From NCBI GenBank assembly GCA_002433805.1, contig DJIW01000043.1, positions 1 through 53,885 of the forward strand: DNA of 53,885 bases. Direction: 5' to 3'. The DNA is from Competibacteraceae bacterium UBA6584 (GTDB taxonomy: Bacteria; Pseudomonadota; Gammaproteobacteria; Competibacterales; Competibacteraceae). Both the position numbers and the translations under genes were made by a program. The notes under the pieces are model-generated. The model was not told the DNA's origin. It did no database searches and was given only the letters and a program-made list of their open reading frames with translations. Positions 25,689 to 33,770 of the stretch are shown here, one piece after another (position 1 is the stretch's first letter; every line of letters starts with the position of its first letter).

Positions 25689-26624
25689 ATGAATGCTTTT
25701 CTGGAACAAATCGCGCTCGCCGCGCCCTTGTTTGTGCTGGTCTTTGTCGGCTATGGCTTGATGCGCTTATCGGGCTGGCCGAAGTCGATGTCGGATAATC
25801 TGACGCGCTTTGTCTTCACGGTGGCGTTGCCGGCGATGCTGTTTCGGCTGGTGAGCGATTTTTCCAAATTGCCGCCGGTCGACGCGCGCTTGCTGCTGGC
25901 GTTTTTCGGCGGGTGTTTGATCGTGTTCGCCATCGGCCGGCTGGTGGCGTGGAAGCTGTTCGAGCTGGACGGCGTCGGCCAGTCGGTGTTTGCGCTGGGC
26001 GGGGTGTTTTCCAATAACGTGATGCTCGGCTTGCCGCTCGCCAAGGTGGCGCTAGGAGAGGCGGCGGTGCCGTCGGTCGCGCTGGTGCTGGTGTTCAACG
26101 CGCTGATTTTGTGGACGCTGGTCACGGTGTCGGTGGAATGGGCGCGGCACGGCCATTTTTCGGTGCGGGGCTTCGCGCAGACCGCGCGGGCCGTGCTGAC
26201 CAATCCCATCGTCGCCGGGATTTTGTCCGGTTCGCTGTTTGGGGTTACCGGCTTGCCCATTCCGGCATTGGTCGATACGCCGCTCATGATGCTCGGCCAC
26301 GCCGCCACGCCGCTGGCCTTGGTCGCGCTGGGCATGGGCTTGGCCGAATACGGGGTGCGAGACGGTTGGCGGATCAGCTTGGCGATCAGCGCGATGAAGC
26401 TTTTGGTGCAACCGCTGGTGGTCTGGCTGCTGGCGCGCGGGCTCGGATTGCCGGCGATGGAGACGCAGGTGGTGGTGCTGCTGGCGTCGATTGCGGTCGG
26501 GGCCAACGTTTACCTGATGTCGCGCCAGTTTCAGACGCTGGAAGGTCCGGTGGCCAGCAGTCTTTTGCTCTCCACCGGTCTGGCGGCGATCACCACGCCG
26601 CTGGTGCTGACGCTGATGCAGTGA
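25689..26624 (+). CDS. AEC-family (auxin efflux carrier) membrane transporter
   Basis: 311 residues with about ten hydrophobic helices in two halves, starting FLEQIALAAPLFVLVFVGYGL. The family's NVMLGLPLAKVALGE and ATPLALVALGMGLAE stretches are visible. Bacterial AEC proteins export or exchange organic acids such as malate or malonate; the substrate is not predictable. It is divergent from opgD and convergent with the sensor kinase gene, and is probably monocistronic. Confidence 0.85.
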   Translation: MNAFLEQIALAAPLFVLVFVGYGLMRLSGWPKSMSDNLTRFVFTVALPAMLFRLVSDFSKLPPVDARLLLAFFGGCLIVFAIGRLVAWKLFELDGVGQSVFALGGVFSNNVMLGLPLAKVALGEAAVPSVALVLVFNALILWTLVTVSVEWARHGHFSVRGFAQTARAVLTNPIVAGILSGSLFGVTGLPIPALVDTPLMMLGHAATPLALVALGMGLAEYGVRDGWRISLAISAMKLLVQPLVVWLLARGLGLPAMETQVVVLLASIAVGANVYLMSRQFQTLEGPVASSLLLSTGLAAITTPLVLTLMQ

Positions 26625-26689
26625 TGAAAGCGGGCTCAGGGCTGTCGCCGGCGTCGGTCGGCGGGCGCGGCGCGGGGGCCGCGAACCGA

Positions 26690-28516
26690 TCAAACCTCGA
26701 ATTCGAGGACAATGCGGGTGCCGGCGTCGGGCTGGCTATACAGTTCAAAGCTCGCTCGGATCAGCTCTGCTTTCTCGTGGATGCCGCGCAAACCGTAATG
26801 TCCCGGACAGGGCGCGGTCGGATCGAAACCCACACCGTCATCGACGATTTCGACATGCACGCGCGCCGGTTCGCCGGGGTTCCAATGCGACCAGTCGTCG
26901 CGGGCCGATTCGATCCATTGCAAACGGATTTCCACCGTGTTGGCGCTGGCGTGGCGTTCGACATTCTTCAGCGCTTCCTCAACGATCCGGAACACCGTTT
27001 CGGCCCGTTCGTCGGCCAGACCGGCGGCTTGGGTATCGGCGTGCAGCGCGGCGTTGACTCCAGAGCGCTCCCGAAAGCGATTCAACAGCGGCTGTAAGGC
27101 CGCGCCGAGGCCCTCATCGCGCACGCTGTTGTGGCGCATTTGAGTGATGGCGGCCCGCGCTTCCGCCAAGCCGCTGGCCGCCACCTCCTCGGCTTGGGCC
27201 AATTCCGCGTTCAGTTCCTCGGGATCGAGGCGGTCGCGCAACTTGCGGATCAAGCGAATCTGAGTCAGCAATGCCATCAGCGAATGCGCCAGCGTGTCGT
27301 GCAGCTCGCGCGCCAGCCGCAGCCGTTCGCGGGTGATGGCGGCGTGGCGCGCTTCCTCGGCCAAGCGCTCGATGCGGCCGGTGCGCTCGGCCACGCGGGC
27401 ATCCAGCTCGGCGTTTAAGGTGGCCAGAGCGTGTTTTTCTTGCTGGAGATGGCTGACCAAATCACCGAGAGCCGTCCCAATACGGCCGATTTCATCGGTT
27501 CCGGTCGGAACCGAGAGCTGTTCCCGCGCCCCTTGGCGGACGGCTTGGGCTTGATCGGCCAATGCACTCAGGCCGCTCGTCAGATCGCGGGTCACGAAAA
27601 TAGCCGCGATGGCGGAAAGCAAGCCCGCCAGCAGCACCGTCCAAAAGACCGTGCGGTGGGCCAAGCGGGCGCGCGCCAGGGCGGTACCGCTATCCTGGCG
27701 CAACACCACGATCCAACCCAGACCCTTCTGCAGCTGCGGGGGTACGACATTCTGGCCAATGACGTATCGACCCGCTTCACTCAGATCCGAATCCGCCGCC
27801 AGCGTATGACCCAACCAAGCTTCAGGGCCCAGCAACACCACCCGGTCGGCGGTCGCCACCAAAAGATCGAGGGATCGGCGCGCCTCCAACTGGCCTAGTA
27901 ACTGACTTTCCTGACCCTCAATCCACGTCCAGGACAGCCGCGCGCCGAGAACGCCGACCAGATCGCCGGAAGGCCGCGCTATGGGCACGGCGACCACGAA
28001 CCCCGGCGAGCGCTCGGTCAAGAGAGACGATGGCGACGGTGGGTCGAACAAGGAGCTTTGGCGGGCATCGCCGAGAAATCGACCTTTGCGGCCTTGTTGA
28101 AACCAGGCGCACGTTGCAACCGTCTGATTCTGGGGAAGATCGCTGGTTGTGGCTACCAGGCGCCCATCCTTGTCCGCCACGCCGAGCCAGAGAAATTCGG
28201 AGAATTGCGCTTGGAGCGCTCGGAGATGGCGGGAATAACGCGGCGGGCCGGTTCCCTCTTGATCATCGGCCACGATCTGGGCGGCGGTCGCCTCAAGAAT
28301 CGCCTGCCGGGTTGCCAGGCTCGTGTCGATCGCATGACGGATTTGCGTGGCGAATTGGGCCAACAGGCGTTCGGCATCGGCGCGCGCGCGATCTCTGGCT
28401 TCCTTGGCGGCCAAATTCGCCCCCACCAGCGCCGCCACCACAATAATGGCGAAGACCGACCAGCCGATGGCGGCGGCGAGGCGCCTTCGCGGATGCAGAT
28501 GTTGAAAGAAGCTCAT
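26690..28516 (-). CDS. Sensor histidine kinase, NarL-partner (HisKA_3) type, with Cache-like periplasmic domain
   Basis: 608 residues. There is a membrane helix near 13-33, a periplasmic Cache-like domain to about 285, a second helix (TVFWTVLLAGLLSAIAAIFV), a HAMP region and a coiled coil. The HisKA_3 H-box RLARELHDTLAHSLMALL and the ATPase motifs EEALKNVERHA, VDDGVGFD and HYGLRGIHEKAE follow. The phospho-acceptor His and ATP lid look intact. It is divergent from the response-regulator operon (28709-29715); the 192-bp gap holds the dyads at 28557 and 28597. The pair is therefore very likely one two-component system, possibly autoregulated. Confidence 0.9.
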   Translation of the reverse strand: MSFFQHLHPRRRLAAAIGWSVFAIIVVAALVGANLAAKEARDRARADAERLLAQFATQIRHAIDTSLATRQAILEATAAQIVADDQEGTGPPRYSRHLRALQAQFSEFLWLGVADKDGRLVATTSDLPQNQTVATCAWFQQGRKGRFLGDARQSSLFDPPSPSSLLTERSPGFVVAVPIARPSGDLVGVLGARLSWTWIEGQESQLLGQLEARRSLDLLVATADRVVLLGPEAWLGHTLAADSDLSEAGRYVIGQNVVPPQLQKGLGWIVVLRQDSGTALARARLAHRTVFWTVLLAGLLSAIAAIFVTRDLTSGLSALADQAQAVRQGAREQLSVPTGTDEIGRIGTALGDLVSHLQQEKHALATLNAELDARVAERTGRIERLAEEARHAAITRERLRLARELHDTLAHSLMALLTQIRLIRKLRDRLDPEELNAELAQAEEVAASGLAEARAAITQMRHNSVRDEGLGAALQPLLNRFRERSGVNAALHADTQAAGLADERAETVFRIVEEALKNVERHASANTVEIRLQWIESARDDWSHWNPGEPARVHVEIVDDGVGFDPTAPCPGHYGLRGIHEKAELIRASFELYSQPDAGTRIVLEFEV

Positions 28517-28556
28517 GATCTCAGGCGGGGTTCCTCGGCCGCGCGGTTCAAGCGAA

Positions 28557-28611
28557 TGACTTTAGTGATGGCTTAAGGAATGTCGTGACCATGACATGAC
28601 TTTAGTCACTG
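28557..28611. promoter_or_regulatory. Two TGACTTTAGTCA-type dyads between kinase and regulator genes
   Basis: Dyad 1 is TGACTTTAGTGA at 28557-28568 (one arm mismatch); dyad 2 is the perfect TGACTTTAGTCA at 28597-28608, 40 bp away. Dyad 2 sits in a 27-bp block (28585-28611, starting GTGACCATGACATG and ending CACTG) repeated at 29957-29983 upstream of the glycine-zipper gene. The form resembles the GACTTT-n-GTC core of DosR/DevR operators, and the regulator encoded next door has a DosR-like recognition helix. Operator function is inferred. Confidence 0.65.
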
Positions 28612-28708
28612 GGCTAACTGAACGGATACCTGCAAAATAACCGCATGATTTTCCACCCTTCGAGGCAGTCTTGAAATCTTAGCGCTTCGAATCATCACAG
28701 GTGCGACC

Positions 28709-28930
28709 ATGATAGATGAATTGATCCAAGCGGTGGCTCGCACTGCTCAGTTACCGCCGGCGCAAGCCGCTTTGGCGGTTAGAGCCATGTTGAATTTTTT
28801 TACCGCCCGCTTGCCCTCCCGCTTGGTCGGCGAGTTACATGCCTGTCTGAAAAGTGCGAGTCCGTCGCAACAGTACGCGCAATATGCGGTTCTACCGCCC
28901 GCTTCGCCATCCTCAAAGCCGAGCGAATGA
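28709..28930 (+). CDS. Small DUF2267-like protein, translationally coupled to response regulator
   Basis: 73 residues: MIDELIQAVARTAQLPPAQAALAVRAMLNFFTARLPSRLVGELHACL, then a Ser/Pro tail. The helical pattern of alternating -LPPAQA- and -FFTARLPSRLVGEL- resembles one repeat of DUF2267 proteins, which often accompany stress genes. The stop overlaps the response-regulator start (ATGA), showing the two are co-translated. It may be a small effector or a modulator of the regulator; no experimental basis is known to me. Confidence 0.65.
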   Translation: MIDELIQAVARTAQLPPAQAALAVRAMLNFFTARLPSRLVGELHACLKSASPSQQYAQYAVLPPASPSSKPSE

Positions 28931-29715
28931 GCGTGACTCAAAGCGACGCTAACCACTCCGTCCTGCGGTTGTTGATCGTGGACGATCAGCCGCTGATCCG
29001 GCGCGGGCTGGCGATGATGCTGGCGACCGAAGCCGATATCGAAGTCGTGGGCCAAGCGGCGGACGGCCTCGAAGCCATCGAAAAAGCCTTGGCCACCCGG
29101 CCGGATATCGTGGTGATGGACTTGCAGATGCCGCGCGCCAGCGGGATCGTCGCCACCCGCGAAATTACCGCGAAGCTGCCCGCGACCCGGGTGGTGGTGC
29201 TGACGACCTTCGATCATGACGATTTGGTGTTTGAAGCGATTTGCGCGGGCGCGCAAGCTTACTTATTGAAGGATGCGTCCGAGGCGGACGTGCTGGAGAC
29301 GCTGCGGGCGGTGCGACGCGGCGAGTCGCGGCTGTCGCCGACTGTCGCCCGCAAGGTGATGGATCAATTCCGCGCCTTTGCCGGCTCGCCCGCCAAAGCG
29401 AAGCCGGCTTCCAGTGCCCTGGAACAGATCGCAACCGAGAACAGCGCCAGCGTCGTTTCAGTTCCGCCGTCGTCTCCGCTCGCGGCGGCGCCCGCCGCAA
29501 AGCCCTCGGATTCGCTCTCGGACGTCGATCCTTTGACCGAAAAAGAAGAGCGCATTCTCGATCTGCTGGCTGAAAGTAAGAGCAACAAGCAGATCGCCGC
29601 CGAGATTTTCCTGGCCGAGGGTACCGTCAAGAATTACGTGAGCCGGATCATGGACAAGCTCCATGCCCGCAACCGGCTCGAACTGGCGATGCACGCCGCC
29701 AAGCGGCGGGGCTGA
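28927..29715 (+). CDS. NarL/FixJ-family response regulator with DosR-like DNA-binding domain
   Basis: 262 residues. A receiver domain (LLIVDDQPLIRRGLAMML, phospho-Asp in DIVVMDLQMPRASG, Lys in AYLLKDASE) and a C-terminal LuxR-type HTH (LTEKEERILDLLAESKSNKQIAAEIF, recognition helix AEGTVKNYVSRIMDKL). The helix is very close to that of DosR/DevR (TVKNYVSR). Between the domains lies an unusually long Ala/Pro/Ser linker of about 65 residues (about 137-200); most family members have about 10-20. It probably controls its own region and the glycine-zipper gene through the TGAC-N4-GTCA dyads. Confidence 0.92.
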   Translation: MSVTQSDANHSVLRLLIVDDQPLIRRGLAMMLATEADIEVVGQAADGLEAIEKALATRPDIVVMDLQMPRASGIVATREITAKLPATRVVVLTTFDHDDLVFEAICAGAQAYLLKDASEADVLETLRAVRRGESRLSPTVARKVMDQFRAFAGSPAKAKPASSALEQIATENSASVVSVPPSSPLAAAPAAKPSDSLSDVDPLTEKEERILDLLAESKSNKQIAAEIFLAEGTVKNYVSRIMDKLHARNRLELAMHAAKRRG

Positions 29716-30105
29716 GGCCCGCGATTTTAAGATTTGGCGCGGGGCCACCATCATGATGGCCTCGCGACCGCCTTGCCCTTTAGTCCCTCACCGCAATCCT
29801 CCCGATTTCTTGCATCCGGCATGACCGCGCCTGTTTCCGACAGCCGGCTCCGCCGACGTTTCGCTTCCGCGTTTTGCAAAGGCTCTCGATGATCGTCTAC
29901 CGCGCTGCCCGCAAGGCTGTATCCGCGCTGAGTGACTTTCGTCACAGGATGAAGTTGTGACCATGACATGCCTTTCGGCACTGTGATGGCGGGAGGGCGA
30001 TCCCTACCATGCGCCCCATCAACTCGGTCGACGCCTCGCCGAATGACGATGAAGAGGCGTGGAATACAACGGTTCACCTTCACATCTACTAGTTAGGAGA
30101 TTCAC
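29716..30105 (+). other. 390-bp non-coding region upstream of glycine-zipper gene
   Basis: No credible gene is seen on either strand. It contains the predicted operators at 29933-29983 and a TAGGAG Shine-Dalgarno about 5 bases before the ATG at 30106. The distance from the operators to the start codon (about 120 bp) leaves room for a promoter and a moderate leader. Confidence 0.5.
29933..29983. promoter_or_regulatory. Second pair of TGAC/TGCC-type dyads, upstream of the glycine-zipper gene
   Basis: A perfect dyad TGACTTTCGTCA lies at 29933-29944 and another, TGCCTTTCGGCA, at 29969-29980, 36 bp apart. The block 29957-29983 matches 28585-28611 at 24 of 27 positions by hand, including the identical GTGACCATGACATG. 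Position about 120-170 bp before the glycine-zipper start fits activator sites. This links that gene to the adjacent two-component system. Confidence 0.65.
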
Positions 30106-31398
30106 ATGATCGACGACAACCCTCGCAACGAAGATCCGATCAGCGGCGAAGCCGGCGCGCATCCGGTAGGCACCGGAGTTGGCGCGGCGGGCGGCGCGAT
30201 GGCGGGAGCCGCCGTCGGTTCGGTGGCCGGGCCCATCGGCACCGCCATCGGCGCGGTGGTCGGAGCGGTGGTCGGCGGACTGGCCGGTAAGGGCGCGGCC
30301 GAAGCGGTGAACCCGACTGTCGAAGACGAAGACGTTTACTGGCGCGGCGCTTACGCCACTCGTCCCGGCTATCAGACTGGCTACAGCTACGACGACGACT
30401 ATGCGCCCGCCTACCGGCTCGGTTATGCCGGACGCGGACGCTATCAAGGCTCCTATGAAGAGCACGAGCGCGAGCTGGCTGCCGAATGGGAAAACATCAA
30501 GGGCAAGTCGCGCTTGACCTGGGAACAGGCCAAGGTCGCCGCCCGCGATGCGTGGGACCACTTTGAAGGGACGGTCGATGACGTCGTCGGCGATCATCCG
30601 GTGGCGACCGGCGCTGGGGCGACCGGCGGCGCGCTGGCCGGCGCGGCGATCGGTTCGGTGGCGGGCCCCATCGGGACGGCCGTGGGCGCGGCCATCGGCG
30701 CGGCGACCGGCGGACTGGCCGGCAAGGGCGCGGGCGAGGTCGTCAACCCGAAAGCGACCGACGACCGCAGCGATCATAAGTTGGCCACCGGCGTCGGCGC
30801 GGGTGCGGGCGCGGCCACCGGCGCGGCGCTCGGCGCGGTCGGCGGTCCGGTCGGCATGGCCGTGGGCGCGGCCATCGGTGCGGCGGCGGGCGGACTGGCC
30901 GGCAAGGGCGCGGGCGAAGTCGTCAACCCGAAGTCGGGTGATGAGCTTAAGGATCATAACTTGGCCACGGGCACCGGAGTGGGCGCGGGCGCGGCCACCG
31001 GCGCGGCGGTCGGCGCGGCGGTCGGCGGTCCGGTCGGCGCTTTGGCCGGCGCGGCGATCGGTGCGGTTGCCGGAGGCGCGGCGGGTCACAACACGGCTGA
31101 AGTCGTCAATCCGGCCGTTGAGGATCGGTACTGGCGCGATAGTTACACCGCCCGTCCCGGTTATGTCAGCGGTTATTCGTATGACGACGACTACGCGCCC
31201 GCCTATCGCTTGGGCTACGATGCGCGCGGTCGGGTCAAAGGCGCGTTTAACGAAGCCGAACGCGATCTCGCGGTCGAGTGGGAGCGCATCAAGGGTAAGT
31301 CGCGCTTGACCTGGGAACAGGCCAAATCCGCCGCTCGCGATGCCTGGGACCACGTCGAACGCGCGTTGCCGGGCGACGCTGACGGCGACGGCCGTTGA
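30106..31398 (+). CDS. Glycine-zipper repeat protein with duplicated YDDDYAPAYRLGY/SRLTWEQAK module
   Basis: 430 residues built of four glycine-zipper blocks (about 20-66, 166-209, 226-266, 285-330) of the form GGALAGAAIGSVAGPIGTAVG, each of the first three closed by GLAGKGA-E-VNP, and two copies of a 75-residue module rich in Tyr, Asp and Arg ending IKGKSRLTWEQAK-AARDAWDH. Glycine zippers mediate tight helix packing in membranes or in stress proteins. There is no signal peptide. Similar charged WEQAK-ARDAW modules occur in uncharacterised bacterial stress-type proteins. It is preceded by putative DosR-like operators and followed by a strong terminator, so it is a monocistronic regulon candidate. 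Function unknown. Confidence 0.8.
   Translation: MIDDNPRNEDPISGEAGAHPVGTGVGAAGGAMAGAAVGSVAGPIGTAIGAVVGAVVGGLAGKGAAEAVNPTVEDEDVYWRGAYATRPGYQTGYSYDDDYAPAYRLGYAGRGRYQGSYEEHERELAAEWENIKGKSRLTWEQAKVAARDAWDHFEGTVDDVVGDHPVATGAGATGGALAGAAIGSVAGPIGTAVGAAIGAATGGLAGKGAGEVVNPKATDDRSDHKLATGVGAGAGAATGAALGAVGGPVGMAVGAAIGAAAGGLAGKGAGEVVNPKSGDELKDHNLATGTGVGAGAATGAAVGAAVGGPVGALAGAAIGAVAGGAAGHNTAEVVNPAVEDRYWRDSYTARPGYVSGYSYDDDYAPAYRLGYDARGRVKGAFNEAERDLAVEWERIKGKSRLTWEQAKSAARDAWDHVERALPGDADGDGR
30337..30561 (+). repeat. 75-codon internal direct repeat, copy 1
   Basis: It encodes YWRGAYATRPGY to AARDAWDH. It has exactly the same length (225 bp) as copy 2 at 31129-31353; 57 of 75 residues are identical by hand alignment, without gaps. 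The most conserved part is KGKSRLTWEQAK. Confidence 0.9.
31129..31353 (+). repeat. 75-codon internal direct repeat, copy 2
   Basis: It encodes YWRDSYTARPGY to AARDAWDH. Divergence from copy 1 is concentrated in the middle (ERELAAEWEN against ERDLAVEWER), while the flanking GYSYDDDYAPAYRLGY and GKSRLTWEQAK blocks are kept, suggesting two conserved functional sub-blocks. Confidence 0.9.
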
Positions 31399-31419
31399 TC
31401 TAATCGCTGGTGCTCGAAT

Positions 31420-31451
31420 GCGCCGCCAGCGCCGAAAGGCGCTGGCGGCGC
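31420..31451 (+). terminator. Strong Rho-independent terminator of the glycine-zipper gene
   Basis: A 14-bp perfect stem, GCGCCGCCAGCGCC with GGCGCTGGCGGCGC, closes on a GAAA tetraloop and is followed by GTTTGTT. It lies 21 bp after the stop codon and in the gap to the convergent VIT/VWA gene. Confidence 0.85.
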
Positions 31452-31550
31452 GTTTGTTGCTGTGCTCGGTGGATGAGCCGTTAGGTCCGAGATGATGAGG
31501 TCGGCATTCCGCGCCGAACCCCGACGCTCGGTCGGGGCGCGGCGGTGGCT

Positions 31551-33716
31551 TCACGCGGTTCTATCCGAGGGCTTCGCGGCTTGCCGCCGTCCGAAGCGGG
31601 CCAGCAGCAACCCCATCAGCACCAAACCGAACCAGGTTTCCGGTTCCGGCCCGCCGTGGCCGGTAAACGCGCCGGCGCTGGTGATCGGCGCGGCGGCTTC
31701 GCCATACGCCTTTTCGGAAACCCCCTTGACCTGTGGCGTCGCCACCGGGAGGGTCGGCGTTTTCGCGGGATCGGGATTGTAAATCTTCTCCGACACCGCG
31801 ACGAAGGCGGTCCACGGCGTCACCAGGGCGAAGTTCAAACCCAGATCGGTGATCCGTTGCTTGAGCGCGTCCTTGTCGGCCGTTTCCGCGCCCGGCCGGT
31901 GCGCGCCGGTGGTCATTTGATAGTGCAAATCGCCGATCACGGAACGCGCCCAGATAATGGGCACCGCTTCGCCCTCAGTGCTGCTTTCCGGCAAGTCGAT
32001 GTTTAAAGGCAGCGTCGCCGGGCGGCCGCGCACCAAGCCGCGCACGGTGATTTGGTGCGGGCCGGGGCGGTTGTAGCGGCCTTGAATGCGAATCGATTGG
32101 CCGGCGAACAAATCCGGAATGGGGTCGGGACTTTGCTCGCTCGCTTCCATGCCGCCCCAATCGATCCGAATGTCGGTCAACACCGGCGATTGCAGGCGCT
32201 CGGCCAGTTCGCCAGTCACCTTCTCCAGATCCTCGGTAGGGTCCATGTAACGGGTGAAACCGCGCCCGACCCGGCCCATTTCGCTCAATAAGTAACGGTT
32301 GACGCCGGTGCCGACGCCGAAGGCGTACAGCCGGGCGTCGTTCAGGTTGGCTTTGAGCAGCGCCAGAATTTCCGCTTCGTTGCCGATGTAGCCGTCGGTC
32401 AGGAAGGTGACGATGCGGATCGACCCGGCGGGCACCGGCGGCGCGAGCGCTTGGCGGATGCCGGTGCTCATTTCGGTGCCGCCCTCGCCGCTCAAGGAAT
32501 CGGTGTAGCGCAGTCCCGCCGCGATGTTTTGCGCAGTGGCCGGCAGCGGCTGGCTGGAAAATTCGTTGGCGGAGTCGCTGAAGCGGATGATGCGGAAGCT
32601 ATCGGCGGGCCGCAGCTTGCGCAGCGCCGCCCGCATGAAGGCTTTGCTGGCGTCCATCGGCAAGCCGTTCATCGAGCCGGAACAATCCAGGACGAACACC
32701 ATTTCGCGCGAGCTGACCTCGGCGTCGGCCGGCGCTTGCGGCGGTTCGAGCAGCAGGCTGAAAAAGCCGCCGCGCGGGTCGCGGTAGGCCAGCAATCCCG
32801 CTTGGGTCCGCGTCCCCGCCAAGGTGTAGCGCAACACGAAATCGCGGTTGTCCAGGGTGCGGCCGTTGGTCAAGCGCACGTCGGCCTTGCCGGGTTCCGG
32901 GGTTTGGGTGGTGATGGGGTGGGTGCGGCTTTCGACCGTATTGATCGCCATGCCCGCGTTGAGATGAATCACCAAGCCCACCCGCTCCGGGTCGATTTGA
33001 TCGGGCGCGCTCAGCTCGAACACCGGCGGGTAGGCGGGCAACTGCTCGACTTCCCATTGGCCGTAAGCGGTTTTGCTGTCCGCCCCGGTCGCGCCGCCCG
33101 AGGTTCCGGTTTTGGCCTCCCAATGCCGCACGCCGCCGCGCGGCGCGGCTTCACCTGGCGCGACGCCCGCGCCCTGCGGCTGGTAGCGCGGTCCCACCAC
33201 CAGCGGCACCACCAGTTCGTACGCGCCATCCACGCGCGGCACGGTTTGGGCGTATTTCAACGTCACTTTAATCGGTAACCCCGGCATCAGGTTGGCGATG
33301 TCCTGGGTGAACATGTTGGGGCGGTGCTGGGTCAGCAGCGCCGCGCTGCGGCCTTCGCTTTGCGCTTTTTTGAAGGTGGCGCGGGCCTCCTCAATCCGTT
33401 GAATCTTGGCTTGCACCCGCTCGTCGCCGACCTCCATCGTCATGGCGTTGACGGCGGCGGTTTCGTTGAGCGGAAACAGATAAGTCGCGTTGACCGCTCG
33501 ATCGAGCGGATTGGCGAAGGTCTGGGTCACGGTCACGGCCGCCAGATCGCCTTGCACGTCGGCGTCGATGTCGGTCTTGAGCAGCGGGAAGGTGACGGGC
33601 TTGCCGTCCACTTGGGCTTCGATGCGCCCGCCCAGATCGTCGGGAACGACGGCCAGCGCGCCGCCCAAGGGCAAACAGGACAACAAGCCGATGAACAGCA
33701 GTCGAATTTTCTTCAT
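31551..33716 (-). CDS. VIT/VWA-domain surface protein with PEP-CTERM sorting signal
   Basis: 721 residues. A signal peptide (MKKIRLLFIGLLSCLPLGGALA) is followed by a VIT domain (about 35-165, with VTQTFANPLDRAVNATYLFPL) and a VWA domain with MIDAS motif DCSGSMNGLPM near 345. The C-terminus reads GPEPETWFGLVLMGLLLARFGRRQ, i.e. PEP motif, hydrophobic helix and basic cluster, which is the exosortase recognition tail. The exosortase gene lies 54 bp upstream on the same strand, so this is its likely dedicated substrate. Relatives (inter-alpha-trypsin-inhibitor-like) are thought to act in adhesion. A GAGGA Shine-Dalgarno precedes the ATG. Confidence 0.9.
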   Translation of the reverse strand: MKKIRLLFIGLLSCLPLGGALAVVPDDLGGRIEAQVDGKPVTFPLLKTDIDADVQGDLAAVTVTQTFANPLDRAVNATYLFPLNETAAVNAMTMEVGDERVQAKIQRIEEARATFKKAQSEGRSAALLTQHRPNMFTQDIANLMPGLPIKVTLKYAQTVPRVDGAYELVVPLVVGPRYQPQGAGVAPGEAAPRGGVRHWEAKTGTSGGATGADSKTAYGQWEVEQLPAYPPVFELSAPDQIDPERVGLVIHLNAGMAINTVESRTHPITTQTPEPGKADVRLTNGRTLDNRDFVLRYTLAGTRTQAGLLAYRDPRGGFFSLLLEPPQAPADAEVSSREMVFVLDCSGSMNGLPMDASKAFMRAALRKLRPADSFRIIRFSDSANEFSSQPLPATAQNIAAGLRYTDSLSGEGGTEMSTGIRQALAPPVPAGSIRIVTFLTDGYIGNEAEILALLKANLNDARLYAFGVGTGVNRYLLSEMGRVGRGFTRYMDPTEDLEKVTGELAERLQSPVLTDIRIDWGGMEASEQSPDPIPDLFAGQSIRIQGRYNRPGPHQITVRGLVRGRPATLPLNIDLPESSTEGEAVPIIWARSVIGDLHYQMTTGAHRPGAETADKDALKQRITDLGLNFALVTPWTAFVAVSEKIYNPDPAKTPTLPVATPQVKGVSEKAYGEAAAPITSAGAFTGHGGPEPETWFGLVLMGLLLARFGRRQAAKPSDRTA

Positions 33717-33770
33717 GATGCAGTCCTCAAAAAGTTGGGGTTTCGGGGCAGGGGTTAAAGGATCGTCAGA

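Noticed and set aside
30019..31554. 511-codon open frame antisense to the glycine-zipper gene
   Set aside because: Its repetitive Arg/Ala/Gly/Asp content is simply the complement of the zipper repeats; the plus-strand gene has a good Shine-Dalgarno and terminator.
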